From the NCBI GenBank assembly GCA_964541755.1, contig CAZIRF010000015.1:1-58710 (forward strand): a DNA stretch of 58,710 nt. The letters are read 5' to 3'. This stretch comes from CAZIRF01 sp964541755. Lineage in GTDB: Bacteria; Spirochaetota; Spirochaetia; Treponematales; Breznakiellaceae. Both the position numbers and the translations under genes were made by a program. Each line of letters begins with the position of its first letter. Positions within the stretch are counted from its first letter, which is position 1. The notes beneath the pieces were generated by a model. The model was not told where the DNA came from and made no database searches. It worked only from the letters and a program-made list of their open reading frames with translations. This document shows, piece after piece, positions 40,566 to 51,200 of the stretch.

Positions 40566-42155
40566 TTAGAGTTTCTTGGCAAAGACCCGGTAGTTGATAT
40601 CGGGGAAGAGGTTGTTGCGTTTTTCCAGCTTGGTAAGCCAATCGGTACTGATATAATTGCCACCAAGGGACTCATACGCCGTTATGAAATTGCGCACGGC
40701 ATCCTCGAAGCGGTTCTTTGCGTAGTCCGGGGCGCTGCGGTCCTTCATGAGAAACTGCCAGTCGGAGGCCTGTGAAAGGAGAACCTCGCGGGCCGCCTGA
40801 TTGAGCGAACGCTCCTTGAGGCCGCTCTCGTCGGGGAAGCGCTCGGTGAGGTCGGTCATGCGGTGAGCACAGAGGATGATGTGGCGCCAGGTCCAGTCAT
40901 TCGAGATGTCCAGCCAGCTTTCGGCATAGCCGTTGGTCCCCCAAGTCGAACACTGCGGGGCAATGGTCTCCTTTTCTGCAAAGACATCCATGGCGTGGGA
41001 GGGTTTGACAAAGCGGATATCGGCCGACTCGTGAATGCGGCGGAAGAGGCGTTCGAGGAAGAGGGGCCCCTCGTACCACCAGTGACCGAAGAGCTCGGCA
41101 TTGTACGCGCAGAGGGCATGCGAAAGGTTACCCGTTTCTTCCTCGTAAACGGCCGCCTGGGCAACACGAGCGGCGAGGAATTCTTCCACATGCTCGTCCA
41201 CCCGTTTGCTCGCAAGAGCAGGGTCCCAGAGGAGGGGCGTATCGGTATCCTTGGCGTTGGCCCAGTACTTGAATCCGGTGGGCCCGCGCACGCTGTCTGC
41301 CTCAAGCAGGGGTTCGAGGGCCTCGAGGGGAAGTTCGAAACCGGCATCACGATAGAAGTCGCGGTAGACAGGATCGGTGGGAAAGCCCTGCTCCCGGTCC
41401 CAGACCTGCCGGGCAGAGGCATGATTGCGGCCAAAAACACAGAGCCCTTCGCCGGTAAGAACCGGCGCCATGGTCCCCGTGGATGGAACCGGGCGGGCGT
41501 GAAGGAGGCCGTGTGTGTCAACTATTGTGTACGAGAAGCCATATGAACGCAGGAGTTCGCCCGCTTCGGGACACCAGCCCAAATCGGGGAGCCAAAAGCC
41601 GGAGGGATTGCGCCCAAAGAAGGAGCGGTGCGAGTTGAGGGCGACCTCAACCTGGGCCCGCAATGACTCGGGGCTGGCCTGGAGGAAGGGCAAGAAGGCG
41701 TGGGTGGCCGCCGTCGTCATGAGCTCCACGAAGCCCTTGCGCTGATACACATCGAAAACATGGAGGAGGTTCGAGTTGTAGCGGTCCACAAAGCGTGCAC
41801 GATCGTCTACGGCACGGTCCAAATACAGGCGGACGAGGGCCTCCTCTGCAGGGCGCCCGGCACAGCGGGCAAGCTCGAGCTCGCCGAAGGCAATAAGGCG
41901 GTCCAGGTGCTCGACGTAGCGCGTCTGGAGCAGCGGGTCCCCCAGCATCTGGCAGAGGGTTGGCGAGAGGGAAATCGCAATACTGAAGGGGATACCGTCT
42001 GCTTCAAGCCGCTCGAACATGCCCAAAAGGGGCATGTAGGACTCCGAAATGGCCTCAAAGAGCCAACGCTCCTCGAGAAAGGTAGGGAACTCGGGGTGAC
42101 GGACAAAGGGAAGATGGGCATGGAGAACCATGGATACCATGTGGAGCTTTTTCAT
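40566..42155 (-). CDS. Glycoside hydrolase family 57 protein (likely 1,4-alpha-glucan branching enzyme)
   Basis: This 529-residue protein begins MKKLHMVSMVLHAHLPFVRHPE, the GH57 motif I (HxHxP). SGFWLPDLGWCPEAGELL is the region that carries the nucleophile-type Glu; motif IV and V regions include YNAELFGHWWYEGPLFLE. Lengths and motifs match the DUF1957-containing branching enzymes (about 530 residues). They build alpha-1,6 branches in glycogen-like glucans. It lies 10 bp after DUF4912 and 2 bp before the ABC exporter. ATG 42155 is chosen because the upstream frame overlaps DUF4912 and lacks homology. Branching versus amylase activity cannot be told for certain. Confidence 0.88.
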   Translation of the reverse strand: MKKLHMVSMVLHAHLPFVRHPEFPTFLEERWLFEAISESYMPLLGMFERLEADGIPFSIAISLSPTLCQMLGDPLLQTRYVEHLDRLIAFGELELARCAGRPAEEALVRLYLDRAVDDRARFVDRYNSNLLHVFDVYQRKGFVELMTTAATHAFLPFLQASPESLRAQVEVALNSHRSFFGRNPSGFWLPDLGWCPEAGELLRSYGFSYTIVDTHGLLHARPVPSTGTMAPVLTGEGLCVFGRNHASARQVWDREQGFPTDPVYRDFYRDAGFELPLEALEPLLEADSVRGPTGFKYWANAKDTDTPLLWDPALASKRVDEHVEEFLAARVAQAAVYEEETGNLSHALCAYNAELFGHWWYEGPLFLERLFRRIHESADIRFVKPSHAMDVFAEKETIAPQCSTWGTNGYAESWLDISNDWTWRHIILCAHRMTDLTERFPDESGLKERSLNQAAREVLLSQASDWQFLMKDRSAPDYAKNRFEDAVRNFITAYESLGGNYISTDWLTKLEKRNNLFPDINYRVFAKKL

Positions 42156-42165
42156 GCAGACCTCA

Positions 42166-42837
42166 TCATTCGCAGGCTCCGGGCATGCGTGAATCTCTAT
42201 CACGCGCACGCAGGATAGGCAGGGAATCCAGGCCACAGAGTTCCGCAACAGCGAGGGCCTTCGTATTTGCAAGAGATTTTTTAACCGTGTCGGGTGATGG
42301 TGGAACGCGGAAGGCGCCGCTGGAGGCAAGAACTTCTTCCTTGCCATCCTGAATGAGACAGAGGTCAACCCGATACCAAGAGGAGGTCCCCGGCAAACAG
42401 AGGTACCAAGCACAGTCCTCGGGGACAAGCGAAACGGAAAAACTCGTCTCTGTCATGTTGTTGCTGCTATCCTTGAGACTCCAGACCCGCAGGCAAAAGC
42501 CACCAAAGCCCTCTGCTTTTTCCATTTCTGCCCGTTCGGTAGCGCGAACCTCCCAAAAGGCGTATGCCCAGTAGGGGTCGCGCAACAGCACGTGCAGATA
42601 AGTGGCAAAATAGGTTTCGGGTATGACGGCAACCGGTTCCCGATTGTCGTCGATGAGCAATTCTTCATCATCATCCACCGGGTCTTCCTCTTCGAGGCCG
42701 GCTTCGAGGATTTCCTCAATGATGAAGATGCGGTTGAGTTTTGGGGGCAGGTCCAGATCCAGTTCCTCTGCCAATTCGGTTAAAGCGGAATTGGTGAGGG
42801 TCTCCAGATACATTCTGGTAATCGGGCGTTCACACAT
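42166..42837 (-). CDS. DUF4912 protein with SAP/Rho-N-like N-terminus
   Basis: This 223-residue protein has an N-terminal helical motif (LETLTNSALTELAEELDLDLPPKLNRIFIIEEILE pattern, like Rho-N/SAP domains). An acidic linker follows. The DUF4912 domain (TYFATYLHVLLRDPYWAYAFWEV, FCLRVWSLKDS, WYLCLPGTSSWYRVDL) has the fold of carbohydrate-associated beta proteins, and DUF4912 genes often lie next to GH57 enzymes. ATG 42837 is chosen, 8 nt after a CATTAT -10 box; ATG 42813 is an alternative. The promoter's -35 overlaps the pbpC stop. It probably assists glucan metabolism; inference from neighbours. Confidence 0.82.
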   Translation of the reverse strand: MCERPITRMYLETLTNSALTELAEELDLDLPPKLNRIFIIEEILEAGLEEEDPVDDDEELLIDDNREPVAVIPETYFATYLHVLLRDPYWAYAFWEVRATERAEMEKAEGFGGFCLRVWSLKDSSNNMTETSFSVSLVPEDCAWYLCLPGTSSWYRVDLCLIQDGKEEVLASSGAFRVPPSPDTVKKSLANTKALAVAELCGLDSLPILRARDRDSRMPGACE

Positions 42838-42845
42838 TGCAGGCT

Positions 42846-42874
42846 ATAATGGGAAAAACGAGGCGTTGCGTCAA
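42846..42874 (-). promoter_or_regulatory. Leaderless promoter of the DUF4912-GH57-ABC operon
   Basis: TTGACG (42874-42869), exact 17-bp spacer, CATTAT (42851-42846), 8 nt, ATG 42837. It lies in the 33 bp between pbpC and DUF4912, so the operon is transcribed apart from pbpC. Confidence 0.55.
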
Positions 42875-45279
42875 CTCCCCGCCCCCGCCAGAACCTCGTA
42901 CCAGATACAATCGCGCTGTCCCCGTGCATCTTCCACACACAATTCAACCCGACCGCAGCCCGTTTTTATGAAAATTCTGCCACTCGAATCGAGGGTCCCA
43001 CAGAGACTGCCATTGACTATGACGCGTGCGGCGGGGGCAAAACCGACGGTCTCCAGTCGGATTTCGGCAGAGGGTGCAGATGCCGGGGAATCGGGGGATC
43101 GTGTGGCATAAAAAACACTTCCGGAAAGCGGGCGACGAATACGGGCCCCCTCTCGCGTCTCGCCGGATGAAGAGGCCTGACGCCGGCGGTCCATGGCCCA
43201 TACGCGAAATTCGTCGGGCAGGAGGACCTGCCCCCCGCGGTGCCAGGTGCAGGACGGGGGGATGTCGGCAGGCAGGAGGTATTCCCGCACGCGATGGGGG
43301 CAATCGGGGCCCGCCCGCTGGCCGGAGAGGGCGCAGAGGGCTACCGCCTCCAGCGGGGCGGGGGGACGGGGCCAGGAGGCCCCGGCGCTCTTTTGATTGC
43401 GCGACAGATCCATCAGCAATGCCCGTACAATCCCGGCGGGGACAGAACTCCCGGTTTCGCCAATGACCGTTGTACCGTGAAAGCTCCCCATCCAGACACC
43501 GACCGTGTAGCCTTCACTCGCCCCGAGGGCCCAAATATGGCGAAACTGGTTGGCCGTCCCGGTTTTTATCATGACAGGTGGTGCGTCGGGGGGCAGATCC
43601 CTTGCCCCGAAGCCCGTGTAGCGACTGCCTTGATCGGAGAGAATGTCACAGATGAGCCAGGCATTCTGAGGTGATATGAGGGGGGTGGTCGGGTTTTCCG
43701 CTCCATCAGGGGCCTTCGGCAGTGGGAGACAGACGGGCAAGGGCCGCCCCCCGCGGGGAAAAAGGGCAAAGGCCCGAACCAGTTCGGCAAGGCTGATATC
43801 AACCGCCCCCAACGCCAGTGGCAAACCGTGCGTTCCGCGGGAAGCCACAACGGAAAAAAGGCCCAAGGATACGAGCCAGTCCTCGAAAGCGGCGACTCCC
43901 AGGCGTTCGAGGAGCCATACAGCTGGCACATTAAGGCTGGAAGCCAGGGCGACGCGCAGGCGCACCGGGCCGTTGAAACGGCGGTTGAAGTTCATGGGGA
44001 TATAGGCATCGCGCGAACCGAATACCGTCGGGATATCGGGGAGGATGGCCGCAGGACTGTAGCCGCGCTCGAGGGCGAGGGCGTAGAGGAAGGGCTTCAA
44101 GGTGGACCCACACTGATTGCGTACAAGGACCCCGTCAAGCTGCCCGCTGGCGGCCTCGTCGCCAAAATCATGGCTGCCCACCCAGGCGAGGACCTCTCCG
44201 CTGCGGTTGTCGAGAACGAGGACCGCACCGGTCTCTATACGCCGGTCGAGGTGCTCGGTGACGGCCATCCCCAAAAGCTCGAGGGCCCGCTCCTGTAACG
44301 GCGGGGAAAGGGCGGTCTCTACCGGCCCCCTGTCGGGGCCGCCCGTGGCGACTTTCAAAGACAGGCTTTCGGATGTGACGGGAGAGCTGCCTTCGGGGAG
44401 CCGCGCGAGGACAGCCCGGACAAAGTGGGGGGCAATTCCGCGGGCCGGGGGGCGGGTGCGGTGGGCGACTGCCCGTTCGACTGCCGCCACGAGGGTGGCC
44501 TGATCCACGTGGACCGCAGCCCTTGTGGCGAGGATCTGTGCCGACTCGAGGACCCGCTCCCGGTTTGACGGAATCCCCGGGTCGTAACGCGCGGGACTGC
44601 GGGGGACCTGGGCCAGGAGCAGGGCCTCCTCTACCGCAAGGGATTCGGGGCGATGTCCAAAACGGCGGCGGGAAGCGGATGCGAGCCCTTCAAGATTGGA
44701 GCCGAAGGGCAGATTGTTGAGCCAGAGTTCCAAAATGCGCTTTTTGGAGAGGCGGGCCTCGAGACAGAGGGCTCGAAGGGCTTCACTTACCTTGCCGGAC
44801 AGCCCCTGCCCATGCGGGACAATGAGACGCGCGAGCTGCATGGAGACGGTACTGGCCCCCGCAACCGTCTTTCCGGCGCGGGCGTTCTGCAGGGCGCTGC
44901 GTAGTATTGCGCGCAAATCAACACCGCCATGAAGATAAAAACGTCGATCCTCGGCTGCGAGAAAAATGGCGACGACAGCGGGCGGCAGATCGGCAAGATC
45001 GACCCACTCCCGCTCAAGCCCCTCCTCGAGCCGCCCGACACCCAAGAGGCGCCCATCAGCGGCCAGGACCGCCCGGCTCACCGGCCGCGCGATAAAACGG
45101 TCGAGCTCTGGCCAGGGGATACTCGCAAGAGCGGGCTTGAAGGCACAGAGAAGCCCCAAAAGAAGGCCCCACAGGGGGAATCGGGGCCAAGGGGTGCGAT
45201 TCCGGCGTGCCGGGCCCGTTCCGGCATGCGCAAGCGGGCCCGGCACGCCGGGCCCGCCATCAGTTACCACGTCCCTCAC
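42871..45279 (-). CDS. pbpC: Penicillin-binding protein 1C
   Basis: This ~802-residue bifunctional enzyme has an N-terminal helix (FPLWGLLLGLLCAFKPALA) and a GT51 transglycosylase (AEDRRFYLHGGVD; GASTVSMQLARL; RLSKKRILELWLNNLPFG). The transpeptidase has SxxK in CGSTLKPFLY, SxN in SSLNVPAVW and KTGT in MIKTGTANQF. The C-terminal BiPBP domain (CALSGQRAGPDCPH, LDSSGRIFIKTG) identifies PBP1C. It builds peptidoglycan in the periplasm. The start is uncertain: GTG codons at 45279 and 45270 lie inside the 3' end of the A2M gene. It forms the classic A2M-PBP1C pair. Confidence 0.9.
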   Translation of the reverse strand: MRDVVTDGGPGVPGPLAHAGTGPARRNRTPWPRFPLWGLLLGLLCAFKPALASIPWPELDRFIARPVSRAVLAADGRLLGVGRLEEGLEREWVDLADLPPAVVAIFLAAEDRRFYLHGGVDLRAILRSALQNARAGKTVAGASTVSMQLARLIVPHGQGLSGKVSEALRALCLEARLSKKRILELWLNNLPFGSNLEGLASASRRRFGHRPESLAVEEALLLAQVPRSPARYDPGIPSNRERVLESAQILATRAAVHVDQATLVAAVERAVAHRTRPPARGIAPHFVRAVLARLPEGSSPVTSESLSLKVATGGPDRGPVETALSPPLQERALELLGMAVTEHLDRRIETGAVLVLDNRSGEVLAWVGSHDFGDEAASGQLDGVLVRNQCGSTLKPFLYALALERGYSPAAILPDIPTVFGSRDAYIPMNFNRRFNGPVRLRVALASSLNVPAVWLLERLGVAAFEDWLVSLGLFSVVASRGTHGLPLALGAVDISLAELVRAFALFPRGGRPLPVCLPLPKAPDGAENPTTPLISPQNAWLICDILSDQGSRYTGFGARDLPPDAPPVMIKTGTANQFRHIWALGASEGYTVGVWMGSFHGTTVIGETGSSVPAGIVRALLMDLSRNQKSAGASWPRPPAPLEAVALCALSGQRAGPDCPHRVREYLLPADIPPSCTWHRGGQVLLPDEFRVWAMDRRRQASSSGETREGARIRRPLSGSVFYATRSPDSPASAPSAEIRLETVGFAPAARVIVNGSLCGTLDSSGRIFIKTGCGRVELCVEDARGQRDCIWYEVLAGAGS

Positions 45280-48200
45280 GTCCCCGCTGTATACGGGAGA
45301 GGATACCCGCCGAGCGGCCAAAGACTTCCTCTTCGTACATACACTCGACACTGACTGGCGGCAGGGGATAGACCCCGGGGGTTACCGCACGGAAGGTAAA
45401 GGATAATTCGGCTCTCCCGGCGGGGAAGAAATCCCAGTGCCAGCGTACTTCATCGTCCATGATGAACTGCTGTGGGGCGTTGTACCAGTAATATGACCAG
45501 GGGTCCTCCCAGGGGTCGTTTGACCAGGGGTCATCATCTTCCACGTCTTCTTGGGCGGGGGGGCTCGCCGTTGTTACAAAGGTCGCATCGTCGATACGCG
45601 CCCCGGAGGGAACCGGCGAGCGAAGGGCGACGAAGCTGCGGTCCCGGGCTGTCGAAACAACAATGCTGCAACGATAGCGTTCCCCCGCGAGGAATCGGCC
45701 CCCTTCCACGTCCTTTCCATCCATGTCTGTGTAACGAAGCATGACAGAGAAGCCCTCGTCGCGGGCGGCAACGAGCTCTGCCGGGAGGCCATAACGCAGA
45801 CTGGCCACGTAATGGAGGCTCCCCTGCCCTTCACGGGCTATCCGCAGGGGAAGGAGGCTGTCACGCGGCAGGTCTTCCAGGAGTCGCTCGCCAAAACGGG
45901 CCTTTCTCGTAACGGGGGGCGCAGAGAAGGTCGTGAAGTCCTGCGACAAGAGGGAGCGGTCGCCAATATGGGCGGTGGCGGCAAAGGGTCGATGCCCCTT
46001 CGCCTCGGCATCCGCGATCTGACCAAAGGCGAGAACCGCCCAAAATGAGGCCGCTGTGGAGGACCAGCGCCCCTTTCTCATGCGCAGGATGAGGGTGTTG
46101 ACCAGACGGGAGACCATCACGTCTTCGGGGGCCGTCTGATGCATGAAGAGGAGGGCCAGTGCGTAGCGTTCATCAGGACTTCCCCAGAAGCCCTGCGGGT
46201 TGTGGTACACATCCCCCAAATCCAGACCCCGTGTGCCGGGACGCAGATAGCGTTTGACCCGTGCAAGGATGGCGCGGGCACGGGCCGTTTCGCCGGCGTT
46301 GTGCGCAGCAAGCCCCACGAGGGAAAGGCTCGCCACATCGAGATCCTTGTCTGCCAAGAGAGCGTCGATCTCCTGCAGGGGCTTCTTTCCAAAAAGGCTG
46401 CGAACGTAGAGGGCGTAGGCACGCAGATAGCTGTCGTCGCGGTACCACTGGGGAAGGGAAGCAGGATCGTCTATCCAGCGGAGGAGGCTATCAGTATTGA
46501 AGAACTCCGAAACGGGGTCTTCGAGGCCCTTCTCGCGCATCATGGCAATGAGCTGGGCAAAACGCAGGGAGACGTAGTAGCTGGGATAGGAGCCCCCCGG
46601 CCAAGAGGGTATCGAAGCGTCCTCGAGGGCCTGCGAGGCGATGTAGTCGGCCTCTTCGACGACTTTGGCCAGGGGCTCTGCCACCGGACTCTCGAGATCA
46701 AAGGCCGAAAGGTGCTCCCCGAAGGCCAGAAGCGGTGTAATGGCGGAGAGTCGCTGTTCCAGACAGCCATAGGGATAGTCAAAGAGATAGGAAATGCTGC
46801 CGCGAAGGAGCGAGAGGCGCGAAGCGGAAAGGGAGACAGAGAGGCTCCCCCCCTCCACGGGGACGCTCGAGGGTATGATGAGCCCCTCTTCGATAGCAGA
46901 GCGATCGCCCTCAAGGCTACCGGCACTCGTTACGGTCTCCATGACCAGGGGGCGGGTAATCTCGAGCTCTTTGAGGATGCGTTCGTTCACCGTCCCGGAA
47001 CGCAGGGTAAAGGCGACAGAGGCCCTGCCACTGGCGACAGCCGCAACTAGGAAGGGCACTTCAAGGGAGCCACCGGCGGGAACGGTGACCGTCTTCGATG
47101 CCGGCCCGTCCACCTCGAGGGGGGATGCCGCCAGACCGGGGACCCCGGCTGCAGCCAGGGCAAGGGATACCGTGGCCTTGGCCGGACGATTGTCGAGGTT
47201 CGTAAGCAAGAGGGACAGTTCACTGCTGTCCCGCCAACGCAGCTTGCGAGGCAACACGACGGTTGCGACAAGAGGCGCGCTCACCCGCACTTCCTCCTCG
47301 GCCAAGCCGAAGCGCTCGCCATCGCTGGCGACCGCCGTGCAGCGGAAGGTGGTAAGGGAATCGGGAAAGGTGAAACTGATGTCGACGCTGCCGTCTGCAC
47401 CGGTAACGAGTGCGGGCTCGAAGACGGCTGTGGCCCGAAAGTCCTTGCGTTCGGCAAGCTCTTCCCCGGCCTCGGCGAGTTCCATGCTGCGGGCAACGCC
47501 ATCCTTCTCGTCGTCCCCTCCCCCACCAAAGAGGTCGGTGAGTTCATAGTTTACCGGATCGACCAAGAGCGAGCGGGAATCCGCGCCATTTACCACAAGG
47601 GGGAAGCGGGCGGGGTCCATGAAGAACGCGAGGGGGTCTTGCACATGGTAGTCGATGAGGTCGATGACCCCGCGATCCACGGCCATAAAGCCGATATCGA
47701 CCCCCTCGACGGGCTTGCCGTTTACGCGTGCAGAAATACGGTACGAGGCCTGCTCGCCGGGGCCATAGACGGCCTTGTCGCCTTCAATGGCGACATCAAT
47801 ACGGCGGTCGGCCGTGTCGACCATGAGGGGCACAACGCCAAAGAGGGGTTTGGGCTTGTCGAGATCTTCCTCGTACCATTCACGCTTCCCCTCGCCACTG
47901 CGCACGGTGTGGGCGCTCAGGCTTACATAAACGATGGGCAGGTACTCTTCCCGTATGGGGACTTCGATCGTGCGTGCAGAACCATCCAGCTCGATGACCC
48001 GCTGTTCGAAGATGCCCTCCCGTTCGATGGTAAGGAGGTAATTGCCCTTTTCGAGGGGCGAGCGAACGAGGATACGCGCGCTGTCGCCGGGTTTGTAGAG
48101 GGGACGATCGGCACTCATGTTGATGGCGTTTTCGGTATCCGATCCCCACCATATCCAGCCGGAGCCCGAAACGTAGAAGGGAAGGACGGTGAGTACGGCG

Positions 48201-51200
48201 CGGCCCTTTTGGTCGGTACTGCGAACGCGAATCTCCCACTGGCCACTGCTGCCGGCAGGGAAGGTCTTGGAGAACCGCCCCGCCTTTACCGGGAGACGCT
48301 CCGTTCCCTCGACGATTTCTTCGCGCTCCCACACGAGGTGGACAGCGCTCCCCGATTGCTGGCGAACGAGTTTCCAGTCCTGGCGCACAAAGACCGCCTC
48401 GACACTGCCGCCCTGCGGGGAGAGCCGCCCCTGTGGATCGACCAGCGCCCCGGAGAGCGTAAGGTCCTGCCCGGATTCACGGAAAAAGACTGATGGCCCA
48501 CTGCCCTCTTTACGGCCGGCATCGAGGCGGGCGGCGATATGGAAGGACGCGGGGTGTACCAGGGTGGAAGCACGTGAGGCGACACTCTGGCGGGCGGCAT
48601 CCTGGGTCTCGACCTCAACCGAATAGCGGTACGTGCCGCCCTCGACGAGGCCCGCCTGCGAGCTCGCTCGCGAGAAGCGCACCTGGCCCTGTGCGTCGAG
48701 CCGCCCCTCGTCACCACCCAGCCAGGAGCGGCCGTCGCGGGGGGCGGGGCCAAAGGTCCAGTCGGCCCAGAGGCCGCCGGGATTCCAGCGTATCTGCTCG
48801 CTCGTCCAGGAAGCCGAAAAGGGCGCCCCGGAGAGAGCCCCACCCGCCAAATAGTGGGCCTTGAAGGCGGCGTTGAGTTCCTCTCCGGCAATGCGGAAGG
48901 AATCGGTAAAAGAAACATTCGCCTCGAAGCGCAGACGTTCAAAGTTCGCAACGGTAAAGGTCATGGCGTCGAGTGCGGGAAGCTCACTGTTATCCTGCCA
49001 CCATCGAATCCGGTAGCTGCCGGGCTCGAGGTCGTCGGGCAGGGTAAAGGATGCATGCCCGATGCCCCCGCGCGAGGTCTTGCCGGAAATGGCGAGGATG
49101 GGTGAAGGGTCCCAGGTATTCGGGAGGACATCGGCTCTCCAATCGCTCTCAAACGAACGATACGTCCCGTCTTTCTGGCTCCGCGCGACAAAGCGGATGC
49201 GCACCGTCTCCCCGGGCCGATAGAGGCCGCGGTCACTGTACATGAAAACAACCGGGTGTTGCCGCTCGTAGCGGAAGGGATCATCATTCGAGCGTACATC
49301 AAAGCGCCAGCTGTTGTGCGAAGTGTTGGGAATGAACTCGACTTCGTCCCCACCGGCACTCACGCCCCCATCTTCAAGTACCCGTATGCGCAGGCCGGCA
49401 CCCCGCAGCCCGTAGCCATTCCGATAGTGTTCCGATTCGGGGCGGGCGAAACGCGAGGCAAGACTCCTCTGGCCAAAATCGAATATCGCCAGGCCGTCGA
49501 TATCGCTTTGGGCGCGCATGCGCTCGCTGTGTCCATCAAGCAGGATGACCTCTGCGCCGGGAACCGGCTTACCGTCACTTATGCGGGTAACCCAGGCGAC
49601 AAGACGGTTGGGGGCGTAGCGGGTAGTAATGGCGAGATCGGTAACCTGGAGGGTGAGCCAGCGCTCCACCTCCTGCGGCTTGTCCGACCAGCGGTTGAGA
49701 ACCCGCGCCTTCCACCCCATGGCCACCGAGCCCCTGCCGGCCTCATTGAGCCAGGGGGAAAGATCTTCCAGACGAAAGCTGCGCCGGTCGCGCTCGAGAC
49801 TGTCCGGGTCAATACCGACAAAGAAGCGCGGATCAAGGCGTTCGTAGGGCCCATCGACAGCCCGCATTCCCATTGACAGCGACAGGGGATTCTGACTTAC
49901 CCAGAGGTATCGGGGGGCAAAGGAGGCCTCGAGCATGCGGCTCCCCGTATCCGGGACCGAAAGGTAACTCGGGGCTGCGCCAACTTCGACCCAGTCACGC
50001 GCCCCGGAGGCAGCACGCCCCCACAGATCGCGTATGCCATCGGCTACGCGCACGAGAGCATCCTCTCCATAGGCAAGCGGGAGACCGGTAATGACCAGAT
50101 TCGATCCCCATACCTGAAGATTTTCTTCGAGAATTTCGTAACCGTCGACCGAAACGAAGGGCAGCCAATCGCCATCGGGATCGAGAGGATGGGAAAATCT
50201 GATGTAGACGTTGCGCGAGTCTCCCCCGCGCGCCCAAGGGGAACTCCAACTGAGCACTTCGATCTCTTCCAATTCAAATGGCCGCAGACTGTGCCACTCG
50301 AGGACGCGGTCTTCGGCGGTGCCAACGGCCCCCTCACGCGAAAGGGCGCCCGCAGCAAGAGTGAGCCGCAAATCTGCGTCCTCGCCAATCGCTTCGAGGG
50401 CTTGAACGTGAACAGTGGGCCCCGCTGTCGCGGCGACATCCCCCTGTGCGTCCTCCCCCCAAGCCCGCAGGGGGACCGGGCGCCCGTCCACCTCGAGAGA
50501 GAGGGACTGCGCGATGAGTGCGGCATCGACCGGGTGGCTGAATACAAGGCGAACGCGACCGGCGTCACCCGTTGGGGCGTCATTGCGATTGACCCAGGAA
50601 CTGCCATCCCCCAAATCCCATGAGACGATTTCCAGGGGCTCGCTCCGGAAGGAGAAACTACGTTCCCCCTCGAGTTTTTTTCCACCCAGGGACTGCAACC
50701 CATCGAAGAGCTGTACCGTGTAACGCTGTTGGGGAAGGGGCTCCTCTGTCGCGTCAAAGGACAAGAGCCGCGAACCATACCAGCGGTACACCCCTTCCAG
50801 AGGCGGATCGATGGTCATGGCACTTGTCTCGGTAACCGTCTTGCCCAGGCGAGCAAGGGGAACCACCGGTTGGGAAAACACCACCCAGATGGATGGTTTT
50901 TCAATGGAAGAAGGCAGAATATCCTGCGGGCCGCAATCAACCACCACAAAAGCTTCGTCACTCTCCGATATCGTGATTCCGGCATCCGCCTCCACGTCTG
51001 CTTCCTCGAGGGCCTCCCAATAGGCAATGCGATATGCACTCAATTCCTTGGCAGGCCGGGCGGCAGCAAGGGAGACCGTCCCCTCTCCATCCGGCGGCAT
51101 GACCGGCGCCGCATGGGAGGAATCCTTCGCACAGGAGGTGATGAGCGGGATTACCATACAGGCGATACCGGCCAAGAGGGCCGAAAAACGCTTTTGGAAT

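Noticed and set aside
46139..47050. 303-codon plus-strand ORF opposite the A2M gene
   Set aside because: Shadow in GC-rich DNA; A2M thioester motifs on the other strand define the gene.
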